Positions 45,084-53,169 of a DNA stretch of 64,000 nucleotides are shown here, piece after piece. Numbering within the stretch: the stretch's first letter is position 1; each line of letters starts with the position of its first letter. The stretch is from Brevibacillus brevis NBRC 100599 (GTDB lineage Bacteria > Bacillota > Bacilli > Brevibacillales > Brevibacillaceae), in assembly GCF_000010165.1 (NCBI RefSeq), contig NC_012491.1:3169501-3233500 (forward strand), given 5' to 3'. Position numbers and translations under genes: made by a program. The notes beneath the pieces are model-generated. The model did no database searches. It was not told where the DNA came from and saw only the letters and a program-made list of their open reading frames with translations.

Positions 45084-45965
45084 TTACTTCCAGAGGAAAG
45101 GTGATGCATCAAAAAACGGCTGCGGATTTACATACGTATTACCTACTAACATGCCGTAATGAAGGTGAGGACCTGTAGAAAAACCGGTGCTACCCATTTG
45201 TCCAATCACCTGTCCCTGTTTCACTTCTTGCCCTGTCTTTACATCTAGCTTGGACAAGTGAGCATAGATGGAAAAAATATTTAACCCGTGATCGATGATG
45301 ATGGTATTGCCTGTTAAGTATAAAGAGTCGGCCAGAACCACTTTTCCGTGGTTGCTCGCCCCAATTGGCGTACCTGTTTTGTTCGCGATGTCAATCGCCG
45401 CGTGTCTGTTGGCTGGTACACCGTTTACTACACGCTGGTAACCGAATGGAGTCGTTAATTTTCCGACTGCTGGCTGTTGAAACGGCTCCGAGAAATACGG
45501 AATCGCTCGCGAGTTTGATCTAGCTGCATTGATCTTTTTTTGATCTGCATTGATTCGTTTTGTATCCTGTCGCATGTTGTTGAGCTGTTTACTTACCGTA
45601 AGCTTGTCTACTTCAAATTTTTTCGGTGCGATTGTCACCGTTACGGAAAGTTTTTTGTCTGCAGATGTAACTTTATAGGTCCCTGCTTTCGTGTTAAAAG
45701 GAATCGGGATAAACCGGGCATACTCATCCTGTGTCTTTTGCAATTGATAGTTCTGAGAGAATACCGTTACGGTTTGTGGCTCTTTACTGCGTACAAAAAT
45801 AACGTCCCCAGGATATGTTTTGGCTGGCGTTACGCTAATCGCTGGTTGTTGTTTCGTCGTTTGGGCGTAAACTCCTTCTACTGCCTGGCTGAATATGCTT
45901 GTCCCAGGGACGAGCGTCAATGCTGTGGCCAACATGAGACTAACCATTGATTTGAACATAGACAT
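45084..45965 (-). CDS. Secreted M23-family peptidoglycan endopeptidase
   Basis: The 293-residue protein has a signal peptide (about residues 1-36), a beta-sandwich-like N-terminal domain (residues 45-115), a short helical linker and a C-terminal LytM/M23 domain. The zinc and catalytic residues are NRHAAIDIA (His and Asp), IYAHLS and GPHLHYG. It is predicted to cut peptide cross-links of peptidoglycan outside the cell. GGGAGGGAG before ATG 45965 fixes the start (frame open from 45977). It shares a transcript with the alarmone synthetase gene downstream. Confidence 0.92.
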   Translation of the reverse strand: MSMFKSMVSLMLATALTLVPGTSIFSQAVEGVYAQTTKQQPAISVTPAKTYPGDVIFVRSKEPQTVTVFSQNYQLQKTQDEYARFIPIPFNTKAGTYKVTSADKKLSVTVTIAPKKFEVDKLTVSKQLNNMRQDTKRINADQKKINAARSNSRAIPYFSEPFQQPAVGKLTTPFGYQRVVNGVPANRHAAIDIANKTGTPIGASNHGKVVLADSLYLTGNTIIIDHGLNIFSIYAHLSKLDVKTGQEVKQGQVIGQMGSTGFSTGPHLHYGMLVGNTYVNPQPFFDASPFLWK

Positions 45966-46018
45966 GCTCCCTCCCATTTTCTAGTATAACAAAACACACC
46001 CTGAAAGGAAAAAGAAAA

Positions 46019-46042
46019 AGAAGGCTAATGAGCTAGCCTTCT
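46019..46042 (-). terminator. Terminator after the small gene at 46064-46321
   Basis: AGAAGGCTA and TAGCCTTCT form a 9-bp stem with a six-base loop; on the minus strand the tail is TTTTCTTTTTCC. Confidence 0.82.
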
Positions 46043-46063
46043 CCAATCATTCCAAATGTATTT

Positions 46064-46321
46064 TTACTGTTTCTTCGAATAATCCGACATCATTTCCATG
46101 ATGGATTGCACGCCTGTCAGCATTTCGCTTGCACGTTTGGTTTTTTGTGAGATGCCTTCAAAATCAAGTAACCCTTTTTTGCGTTCGTTCCATCTTTTAA
46201 ACAATTCTTCCGCCATACCGGGGTTGCTTTTAACCGCTCTAATCCGCATGGAATCTTCGAGGACCCATGCTTCAAATTCGGGATGCTTTTTTAAAAGCTG
46301 CTTGACTTCTTTTTTCTTCAT
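46064..46321 (-). CDS. Small conserved-looking hypothetical protein (YlbE-like length, unassigned)
   Basis: This 85-residue, highly charged protein is all-helical in appearance, starting MKKKEVKQLLKKHPEFEAW. It has no signal or membrane segment. The frame extends to 46351, but ATG 46321 with AAAGGAG upstream is the better start. It is flanked by a terminator on one side and the SASP gene on the other. No family recognised with confidence; a small sporulation-related protein is possible from the neighbourhood. Confidence 0.65.
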   Translation of the reverse strand: MKKKEVKQLLKKHPEFEAWVLEDSMRIRAVKSNPGMAEELFKRWNERKKGLLDFEGISQKTKRASEMLTGVQSIMEMMSDYSKKQ

Positions 46322-46451
46322 AGCCGGACGTCGCTCCTTTCCACTGGACAAACGAGGATAGTTAACTGTTCGTTACACCATATGACTAGTCCGCGATTGT
46401 GCTTGTGTGTTTGCACCACACAGGAAAGAAAAGGGCTATTCATGGCAAACA

Positions 46452-46480
46452 TAGAAAGGCCCCTAAAAAGGGACCTCTCT
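46452..46480 (-). terminator. Terminator of the SASP gene
   Basis: AGAAAGGCCCCT pairs with AGGGACCTCTCT (two G-T pairs) around a short A-rich loop, downstream of the spore protein gene on the minus strand. Confidence 0.7.
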
Positions 46481-46507
46481 TCATCCAGCTATTTACTTGT
46501 CTGAACG

Positions 46508-46714
46508 TTAGACTTGACGACCTGCCAATTGTTGCTCTGCGAAGCTCACCAGGCGCTTAGTAATTTCTCCACCAACAGAACCGTTTTGGCGAGAAGTAGT
46601 GTCTGGTCCGAGATTTACACCGAATTCAGATGCAATCTCATACTTCAGTTGATCCAAAGCTTGGTTCGCTTGAGGAACTACCAGGTTGTTGCTGCCCGAG
46701 TTGTTGTTAGCCAT
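46508..46714 (-). CDS. Alpha/beta-type small acid-soluble spore protein
   Basis: This 68-residue SASP has the two family signatures: [20 protein letters not shown], containing the GPR protease site after the Glu of EIASEFG, and [13 protein letters not shown] in the DNA-binding C-terminus. It coats and protects spore DNA and is degraded at germination, which shows the organism makes endospores. GGGAGG precedes ATG 46714; the longer frame (to 46861) runs through the leader and is not translated. A tRNA-like fold and a hairpin occupy the leader. Confidence 0.95.
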   Translation of the reverse strand: MANNNSGSNNLVVPQANQALDQLKYEIASEFGVNLGPDTTSRQNGSVGGEITKRLVSFAEQQLAGRQV

Positions 46715-46741
46715 GATTGATTCCTCCCGACGCGGTTTTTT

Positions 46742-46796
46742 CTCCCGGGACGGATTTGAACCGTCAGCTTGTTGCTTCTCGCCTTGAGACCGGAAG
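46742..46796 (-). ncRNA. tRNA-like mini-cloverleaf in the SASP leader
   Basis: On the minus strand these 55 bases fold without unpaired linkers. The acceptor stem is CTTCCGG with CCGGGAG (one G-U). The D-like arm is TCTC-AAGGC-GAGA. A short central arm reads AGC-AACAA-GCT. The T arm is GACGG-TTCAAAT-CCGTC with a canonical T-loop. The base after the stem is A, as a discriminator would be; CCA is absent. The anticodon arm is too short (3 bp, five-base loop), so it is not a normal tRNA. It lies 27 bp before the SASP start codon. It may be a leader RNA structure or a tRNA-derived remnant. Confidence 0.55.
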
Positions 46797-46804
46797 TTGA
46801 TTTT

Positions 46805-46828
46805 CAAGAGGTGGTTGTTGACCTCTTG
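46805..46828 (-). promoter_or_regulatory. Hairpin next to the tRNA-like fold
   Basis: CAAGAGGT and ACCTCTTG form a perfect 8-bp stem with an eight-base loop, eight bases upstream of the tRNA-like element on the minus strand. Farther upstream GTATG (about 46863-46859) and ATGATAGTA could be a weak forespore (sigma-G-like) promoter. Confidence 0.45.
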
Positions 46829-46903
46829 TGGTACTATCATCCCACCGCAAGAAAAGTACATACACGTTTTCTCCCGATATTTCTGTTGTAAAATCTGACA
46901 AGG

Positions 46904-46928
46904 TTGTCCCGCTCCTTTATGCTATAAT
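46904..46928 (+). promoter_or_regulatory. Extended -10 promoter of the exonuclease gene
   Basis: TGCTATAAT (46920-46928) is a perfect extended -10 box. TTGTCC at 46904 is a -35-like sequence but with short (13-bp) spacing. Confidence 0.55.
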
Positions 46929-46965
46929 GGTGCGTATAGTTTGGTAGTGAGAGGGGCAAGGTTTT

Positions 46966-47844
46966 GTGAGTGATTCTGGAAAAGTACTGCTCATCGATGG
47001 TATGAGCTTTTTATTTCGCGCCTTTTATGGTTCTGCTTGGGGTGGAGCCTATCGCCAGACTTCAACAGGTGTGTACACAAATGCGGTTTATGGATTTACA
47101 AAAATGATGCTCGATTACGCAGAGTTGACACGTCCTTCTCATCTCGTAGTGGGCTGGGATGTCGCTTCGCGCGAGTCTTTGGTGCGCAGTCAATGGTATG
47201 ACGGCTATAAATCAAATCGCCAAGCGGCACCGGATGAGCTCATTCCACAATTCGATTTGGTAAAAGAAGTAACGGATGCATTCTCGGTTCCGAACTTGGG
47301 TTGCCCTGGCTTTGAAGGCGATGATGTATTGGGCACGCTCTCCACACGTCTTTCCGAAGAAGGACACGAGGTCATCATTGCGACAGGTGATTACGATAGC
47401 TTGCAGCTCATATCTGAGCGAGTGAGTGTAAAAATCCTGAAAAATGGCGGTAAACACGAGCATTATAATCCTGCGAGTCTCTTGGCATTGCGTGGAATTA
47501 CACCTGAACAGGTCGTGGATGTCAAAGCTTTAATGGGAGATGCCTCTGACTGTATCCCAGGCTGCCCAGGAATTGGTGAGAAAACAGCGACAAAATTGAT
47601 TACCGAGCATGGTGATCTGGACAACCTATATGTAAATCTGGCAAACTGTACGCCTAAAATGCGCAGCAAGCTGGAAGAAAATCGCGATCAGGTATACTTG
47701 AGCAGAAAACTGGCTACGATTATTCGGGATGTTCCGGTGGAGTATGCGCTGGAGGATGCCCTATGGGAATACGATCGTCAAGTCGTTCAGAACAAATTCG
47801 ACGAGCTTGAATTCGGACGTACGATGGCCGCGAGAGTTGGCTAA
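46966..47844 (+). CDS. 5'-3' exonuclease (PolA N-terminal / YpcP-like)
   Basis: This 292-residue protein equals the 5'-nuclease domain of DNA polymerase I, encoded alone. Metal ligands are seen in LLIDGMSFLFRAF, GFEGDDVLGTL, ATGDYDSLQL and VKALMGDASDCIPGCPGIGEKTA, with the helix-hairpin-helix GIGEKTA. It would remove RNA primers or process flaps during replication and repair. It starts with GTG 46966 after GAGAGGGG. Confidence 0.92.
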   Translation: MSDSGKVLLIDGMSFLFRAFYGSAWGGAYRQTSTGVYTNAVYGFTKMMLDYAELTRPSHLVVGWDVASRESLVRSQWYDGYKSNRQAAPDELIPQFDLVKEVTDAFSVPNLGCPGFEGDDVLGTLSTRLSEEGHEVIIATGDYDSLQLISERVSVKILKNGGKHEHYNPASLLALRGITPEQVVDVKALMGDASDCIPGCPGIGEKTATKLITEHGDLDNLYVNLANCTPKMRSKLEENRDQVYLSRKLATIIRDVPVEYALEDALWEYDRQVVQNKFDELEFGRTMAARVG

Positions 47845-47858
47845 TTGGGGTCATGAGC

Positions 47859-47907
47859 ATCGGCTGAGAAGAAGCGGACTACCCCTTTTTTTCAGCCGAT
47901 TTCTTTA
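47859..47907. terminator. Bidirectional hairpin between exonuclease and marR
   Basis: ATCGGCTGA (47859-47867) and TCAGCCGAT (47892-47900) pair; the loop can extend the stem imperfectly and holds a T-run. It separates convergent genes. Confidence 0.65.
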
Positions 47908-48204
47908 TGCACTGCATAATCGCTCCGTCAGTGAAACCCACACAATCCGGCGATCCATTTGGTCTCGGTACCTTCGTACCAAATTTTCCTCCTCCAGCCT
48001 ACTAATTAAGCCTGAAGTTGTACTGTTTGACAAATCAACAGCCTTACTAAGGTCCCCCATTGTTTTTGGCCCGTTTTCAAGAATTTCGAGAATCAATACT
48101 TGTTGCCAATTGATTTCATTTGTTTTTAGCTCTTTTCGTGCAATATTTGAAAATAATACATTGGCTCCCTGTATAAGCTTGGCCAGCTTAATCAGTCTCT
48201 CCAT
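47905..48204 (-). CDS. MarR-family regulator, short form
   Basis: The 99-residue protein has the MarR winged helix (QQVLILEILENGPKTMGDLS, then STTSGLISRLEEENLVRR and DRRIVWVSLTE). It stops right after the wing, lacking the C-terminal dimerisation helices that a ~140-residue MarR has. AAGGAGGACTCT precedes the ATG, so translation is likely. It is either a truncated regulator or a naturally short DNA-binding protein. Confidence 0.75.
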   Translation of the reverse strand: MERLIKLAKLIQGANVLFSNIARKELKTNEINWQQVLILEILENGPKTMGDLSKAVDLSNSTTSGLISRLEEENLVRRYRDQMDRRIVWVSLTERLCSA

Positions 48205-48302
48205 AGAGTCCTCCTTCTGCTATTTTATTGGTTACGCTCAGCATAGGCGAAACAATTAAAGAAAACAGTGGGTAAGAGTTAAAATTTTTCTTAAGCGAAA
48301 TG

Positions 48303-48335
48303 AAAAAATCCCGTCCCACGAGTGAGACGAGATTT
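48303..48335 (-). terminator. Terminator of the ravA-viaA operon
   Basis: A 14-bp stem (AAATCCCGTCCCAC with GTGAGACGAGATTT, two G-U pairs) is followed on the minus strand by TTTTTT. Confidence 0.85.
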
Positions 48336-48353
48336 GGAAGTGCGTCGAACAAC

Positions 48354-50072
48354 TTATTTGGCTGTTTGAAAAACATCTAGGAGCAGCCCTGTATTCTCCT
48401 CCCCATCCGCTTCCCAGCTCGTCGCAAATTTGACGCGATGAGAAACGCCCAGCAAATCATACGCTTGTACGAGATGCTGCCTCGCAGAACCCACAATCAA
48501 GCTGTGCAAGCGAACTTGTTTATGCTGGCCCAAAAAGATGAGTTTTTCTTGGACATAAGGAGAAATTCCTCCAATTCCATCCGTTACCATTACAAAATCT
48601 GCTCCACGCCACGCCTGTTCCTTTTCAACCAGCTCGATGGCTCGCTTCATCGGAGCGTCAAAGTGAGTCCCACCGCCAAACGCCATTTGCGCCAGGCCGT
48701 AAAAGGCAGGCCAATCTGGCTTCTTGTGATAGAGCGGTTGCTCCTTAATCTCTCCTTTTGCCCCGAACAAGAGGAGGATAAAATCGCGCTTTTCCAGCAT
48801 CGAGAGGGCAGCAAACGTCATGATGAAAATTTGCGCAAGCCGCAGCTTACTTCCCCGCATCGAATGGGATGTGTCCAGCATGCAGATCACCGGACCCTTT
48901 GGCGGCTCTTCTACCCATCCCGAGGTATCGTAGGTCATGAGCTTTTGCTCCAGCCATTTGAGCATGAAGTAATTCTCAAAGTCCGGATCAGCGAGAAGCA
49001 CAGCTTCACCAGGCAGCATGTGTGCAATATCGCCCGATTGTCGCAAATCATAGTATTCCTCTGGAAAATGTTTGGAGCGAATTTCTTTGCGCTTTACACG
49101 AAAGCGATGGACTTGCCTACCTACCTCGTTTAGAAAAGCGACCAGATCCGGATGGCGCTTCAATTTCTCAATCCATTTCAAATACTGCTCAAAGCTTTGC
49201 CTCCGCAGCTTTCCTAACTCATGCCCCCAGCTTCGGTTGGCAAAACGCTGACTGGCCGTAAATACCTCTTCGACAAAAAGCGTATCGAGTTCCTCAGTGG
49301 ATAGCGTCGCCTTTAACGATTGCTCCAGCCATTGTCCCAGCTCTTTTTCAAAAGCGGCGATCGCTTCCTTCTCTTGCTTTTGCAATCGATCTAGCTGCTT
49401 TTCGCGTTGGACGAGCTCCCCCTCCAATTTTTTTACCTTTTGCAGAAGCTTAGTCCGTTTCGTGAACTGTACTTTCATTTCTTCTTGCAGCTCGGTAATG
49501 CGATTTTGCAAGGACAGTACCTCTGCCCGCACTAACGGTTTGGTGTCCATGGCTTCCTGCTTATCCTCCACGACGCGCTTCCCCTGTTGAAGGGTATAAC
49601 CGACTAACTCGAGCTTGGCCTTTTGTTTTTCTGTCAGTAGCTCGGAAAGCTGGGCTTGTTGACTTCCCTCCTGGCCTTGCTGGTCTTTCAAGCCAGTTAA
49701 GAGCGGAGAGGGCCGTTGATCCTTCTCCCGCTGCTTCACTTCCTCGGAAAACGTCTCTGTCAGCCACAGCAAGGCCTTGATTGCGGTTTTGAACGACGCA
49801 CTTTCCTGCCCGACTGTCCGCGGATGAATCATGCGTGTAAAATACTGCTTCATGAGCGTACGAATCATCCAATGATGAAAAGGAGTGGATTCTTGCGTCA
49901 GATCGATCTCCGGCTTTTCCAAATAAAAGACGAGGAAAAAGTCAGCCAAGAGATCCAAATCAAACCATGCTGCTCGTGCCTGCGCTTCATGAACCCATTC
50001 CTGAGCCGTGCGCGAAGAGGCGAGGTATGTTTCAAATACATAACGATCAACACCACTAGCGCGAATGATCAT
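48354..50072 (-). CDS. ViaA-like VWA-domain protein
   Basis: This 572-residue protein has a helical N-terminal region with a long coiled coil (about residues 180-260) and a C-terminal VWA domain with MIDAS motif MLDTSHSMRGSK and FVMVTDGIGG. The architecture and the adjacent MoxR-type ATPase match ViaA (VWA interacting with AAA+). It is cytoplasmic. ViaA/RavA pairs act as chaperone-like complexes in other bacteria. It lies 12 bp downstream of the ATPase gene, and a terminator closes the operon. Confidence 0.88.
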   Translation of the reverse strand: MIIRASGVDRYVFETYLASSRTAQEWVHEAQARAAWFDLDLLADFFLVFYLEKPEIDLTQESTPFHHWMIRTLMKQYFTRMIHPRTVGQESASFKTAIKALLWLTETFSEEVKQREKDQRPSPLLTGLKDQQGQEGSQQAQLSELLTEKQKAKLELVGYTLQQGKRVVEDKQEAMDTKPLVRAEVLSLQNRITELQEEMKVQFTKRTKLLQKVKKLEGELVQREKQLDRLQKQEKEAIAAFEKELGQWLEQSLKATLSTEELDTLFVEEVFTASQRFANRSWGHELGKLRRQSFEQYLKWIEKLKRHPDLVAFLNEVGRQVHRFRVKRKEIRSKHFPEEYYDLRQSGDIAHMLPGEAVLLADPDFENYFMLKWLEQKLMTYDTSGWVEEPPKGPVICMLDTSHSMRGSKLRLAQIFIMTFAALSMLEKRDFILLLFGAKGEIKEQPLYHKKPDWPAFYGLAQMAFGGGTHFDAPMKRAIELVEKEQAWRGADFVMVTDGIGGISPYVQEKLIFLGQHKQVRLHSLIVGSARQHLVQAYDLLGVSHRVKFATSWEADGEENTGLLLDVFQTAK

Positions 50073-50084
50073 ACGAGCTACCCC

Positions 50085-51386
50085 CTACAACGTAAAATCA
50101 TAATCCGCCCCGGGGATTTCCTTGTCAAAAATCGTCCGATACGTGCGCTGGAGTTGTTGTAAAATCCGTTCGCCTTCAATTCGCAGATACGAATATTTAA
50201 CTGCGTATTTTTCTGCATGAGGAATCAAGCGGTTTTTTTCCAGGACATAGGCATGCAGATCGTGCTCCCGCTTCTCCCACTGAATAAGACGATTACGCAA
50301 GTCTCGTGCCGTCTCTTCTACTTCTTCGCGACTCTCCTCCAACAACCGGACATTGCGCTCCATCGCTTCCTTGCCCAGCTTTGCGCCCACTTCTTTTTTA
50401 AACTGGAAAGCATGCAGCTCCGATTCTTTTTCCTTCCATTTATCTGCAATTTGTCCGAAGCGTTGGAGTGGTAATTCATTCTCCATATCATTCTTCAGCA
50501 TTTCCGTAAATTGTTGTTCAAACGCTTCCTGCATAACAGGTAAATCCTCAGGGACATTCCACAGCATATGCGGAGTGAAAACCGTGTCCCAGATCGTCAC
50601 TTGCTCACGTCCATGCAAGGAAGCAGAAGTACGCCATACATGCGCGATTTTGCTCCAACGGCGGTCGGAGAGCACATACTCTTTTGCTTCCAAGTCTTGT
50701 TTGAGGCGGTACAGAAAATAAATGATGGTTTCTGGAATGACCACTTGCTTCGCTGCTACTTGAATATCCTTCACGTCATACAGTGAGAACACAACAGGAA
50801 GAGGCGTCGTTGGCAAAGAAAACATGCGCTCGTAGCTGGACGCCTGCTTCAAATAGTGAACCTCATAACGGAACAGGAAGCGGTCATAAAGAGCAGTCAA
50901 TTGATCATCGTCATCCGGAAGCTCATTCGATGCAGCGATTAAAAACTGCAACGGAACTTCCTCTTTTTCTCTGCCATTGAAATAAACTCGTTCGTTCAAT
51001 ATAGAAAGCAGCGCATTCAGAATCGCGCTGTTCGCTTTGAAAATTTCGTCTAAAAACGCAAACTGAGCGTTGGGTAAATAACCAGCTGTTTTTCGTACGT
51101 ATTGATCCAGTTTCAATTGCTGAAGAGAGACTGGACCGAATATCTCATCAGGAGTCGTAAAACGGGTAAGCAAATACTCGAACCAATGTTCCGATCCAAA
51201 AAGCTGAGAGACTGATCGTGCCAACTGAGACTTCGCTGTTCCCGGCGGACCGATTAACAAAGTATTTTCCCCGCTCATGATGCCCAGCATTAAAAGGCGA
51301 ATCAGTTCACTTCTTTCCAGGAAACGGCGCTCCAAAAGCTCAATTGCCTGGTCCATTTTACGTTGGATGGGTGTAGTCGAATTCAT
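50085..51386 (-). CDS. RavA-like MoxR-family AAA+ ATPase
   Basis: The ~433-residue protein has an AAA+ domain with Walker A GPPGTAKSQLAR, Walker B FAFLDEIFKAN, sensor 1 FLIAASNELP and the arginine-finger region ALYDRFLFRY. A C-terminal helical region of 180 residues replaces the LARA domain of E. coli RavA. It probably remodels client complexes together with the VWA partner downstream. The frame opens at 51401 (GTG); ATG 51386 is used here, with weak ribosome binding in both cases. Confidence 0.9.
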   Translation of the reverse strand: MNSTTPIQRKMDQAIELLERRFLERSELIRLLMLGIMSGENTLLIGPPGTAKSQLARSVSQLFGSEHWFEYLLTRFTTPDEIFGPVSLQQLKLDQYVRKTAGYLPNAQFAFLDEIFKANSAILNALLSILNERVYFNGREKEEVPLQFLIAASNELPDDDDQLTALYDRFLFRYEVHYLKQASSYERMFSLPTTPLPVVFSLYDVKDIQVAAKQVVIPETIIYFLYRLKQDLEAKEYVLSDRRWSKIAHVWRTSASLHGREQVTIWDTVFTPHMLWNVPEDLPVMQEAFEQQFTEMLKNDMENELPLQRFGQIADKWKEKESELHAFQFKKEVGAKLGKEAMERNVRLLEESREEVEETARDLRNRLIQWEKREHDLHAYVLEKNRLIPHAEKYAVKYSYLRIEGERILQQLQRTYRTIFDKEIPGADYDFTL

Positions 51387-51619
51387 CGTAGTTGGCTGCA
51401 CGACGGACTGATTACGAACGTCGATGTGCCGATCCCCCTCTCTTGCTTGGAACCCAAATGTACGTCATTCATTAATAGTGGCATATCGTGGACAAAAATG
51501 CCAGTTTCCAGTTGGTTCAGTCGTCTGCTCTGTGATGTGCGTTCACCCATGGCCTATTTTTCGCATATGTTGTGACAACAAGGTACTTCCATCGGAGTAA
51601 CGAAGAAGGAGGGTGCGAC

Positions 51620-53014
51620 ATGGGAATCGAGCTTTTGTGGATACATGGTGTGTATGTCTTGTTCGTGATCGGCATTATTCTCGTAATGGTTTTTCGAAAA
51701 GATACGAGTCTGATTAGTATCGTAGGCATAGCAATCATCGGCTTCGTCGCGACAGGCTCTGTGACAACAGCCGTCGGTGGAATATTCGGCAGCTTCATCT
51801 ATGCGATTACCGAGCTATTACCGACGATTTTAGTCATCTGCATCATCGTTGCGATGAGTCACGTTTTGACCGATACAGGCGTAAATGAAACGATGATTCG
51901 ACCGATGACCCATTTGATTCGAAATCCAACATTGGCTTATTGGGTCATCGGGATCGTCATGATGGTCATTTCCTGGTTTTTCTGGCCTTCTCCAGCTGTC
52001 GCCCTGATCGGTGCTGTCATGTTGCCCGTCGCATTGCGCGCTGGCCTGCCGGCAATGGGTGTCGCCGTTTCGATGAACTTGTTTGGACATGGGATTGCAC
52101 TGTCCGGTGATTATATTATTCAAGGCGCCCCCACTTTAACCGCCAAAGCCGCAGGAATTCCTGTCACGGACGTGATTTCGGCCAGTGTCCCTCTTGTGAT
52201 TATTATGGGCGTCGTGACTACTGCAATCGCGTTCTGGTATTTGAAAAAAGACATGAAGCTCGGCGTGCTTGCGTCTCCCAAAGAGACTGTCGTGCCCGAT
52301 GCAGTTTTTACTTCCGCACGAGTCCCTTTGTCAGATGGCGTGCGGCGTACGTTGGCTGGACTCGTACCGGTATTATTTGTTCTCGATGTCGTGGCCATGT
52401 TTGCTTTTGATTTACACGGTGGTGATGCAACGGCGCTTGTGGGCGGAACTGCCTTGCTCATTCTCGTCATCGCAACGATGCTCGCGCACAAGAAAAGTGG
52501 TCTCGAGCAGGTAACCACACATCTCATTCAAGGCTTTCAGTTCGGGTTTAAAGTATTTGGTCCGGTCATTCCGATTGCTGCGTTCTTTTATATGGGCGAC
52601 AGTGGGTTTATCAAGGTGTTTGGGGAGGTCCTGCCGCAGGGTTCACACGGAATCGTGAATGACCTCGGCGTGGCGCTTGCACAGACGATTCCCATTAGCA
52701 AGGAAGTAGCTGCTCTCACTGTATCCGCAGTAGGTGTCATTACAGGGCTGGATGGCTCAGGCTTCTCCGGGATTACACTGGCTGGCTCTTTGGCTCAACT
52801 ATTCGCAACTGCTCTCGGTGCCGGTGCCGCTATGTTAACTGCACTCGGTCAAATTGCCGCTATCTGGGTCGGTGGTGGAACGATCATTCCTTGGGCATTG
52901 ATTCCTGCTGCAGCCATTTGTGGAGTAGACCCTTTTGAGCTGGCAAGACGAAATTTGTATCCCGTGGCGATTGGGCTTTTGGTCACGACAATCGCGGCGA
53001 TGTTTCTTTTGTAA
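51620..53014 (+). CDS. Multi-pass permease of unassigned family (IT-superfamily-like)
   Basis: The ~464-residue protein has eleven or twelve transmembrane helices. Gly/Ala-rich loops such as GAVMLPVALRAGLPAMG, NLFGHGIALSGDY and GVITGLDGSGFSG resemble the re-entrant loops of ion/carboxylate permeases. I cannot name a substrate. GAAGGAGG before ATG 51620 fixes the start (frame open from 51572). It is divergent from the ravA operon and has its own terminator. Confidence 0.75.
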   Translation: MGIELLWIHGVYVLFVIGIILVMVFRKDTSLISIVGIAIIGFVATGSVTTAVGGIFGSFIYAITELLPTILVICIIVAMSHVLTDTGVNETMIRPMTHLIRNPTLAYWVIGIVMMVISWFFWPSPAVALIGAVMLPVALRAGLPAMGVAVSMNLFGHGIALSGDYIIQGAPTLTAKAAGIPVTDVISASVPLVIIMGVVTTAIAFWYLKKDMKLGVLASPKETVVPDAVFTSARVPLSDGVRRTLAGLVPVLFVLDVVAMFAFDLHGGDATALVGGTALLILVIATMLAHKKSGLEQVTTHLIQGFQFGFKVFGPVIPIAAFFYMGDSGFIKVFGEVLPQGSHGIVNDLGVALAQTIPISKEVAALTVSAVGVITGLDGSGFSGITLAGSLAQLFATALGAGAAMLTALGQIAAIWVGGGTIIPWALIPAAAICGVDPFELARRNLYPVAIGLLVTTIAAMFLL

Positions 53015-53032
53015 AATGTCAGTATCTATACG

Positions 53033-53066
53033 AAAAAGCGAATGGTCACAAGCCATTCGCTTTTTT
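53033..53066 (+). terminator. Terminator after the permease gene
   Basis: AAAAAGCGAATGG and CCATTCGCTTTTT form a 13-bp stem with a T-run. Confidence 0.9.
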
Positions 53067-53169
53067 CATGGGGTGTTTGATTAGATAGACGCGTTTTCTC
53101 ATTCTGTTTTTCTCCGAGACTCATACACTTGTACTAGCCTCTATTTGGATGGGAAAGGAAAAAACCAGT

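Noticed and set aside
46742..46796. Ordinary tRNA gene
   Set aside because: The anticodon arm is only three base pairs with a five-base loop, the total is 55 bases and no CCA is encoded. It was therefore reported as a tRNA-like element and not as a tRNA.
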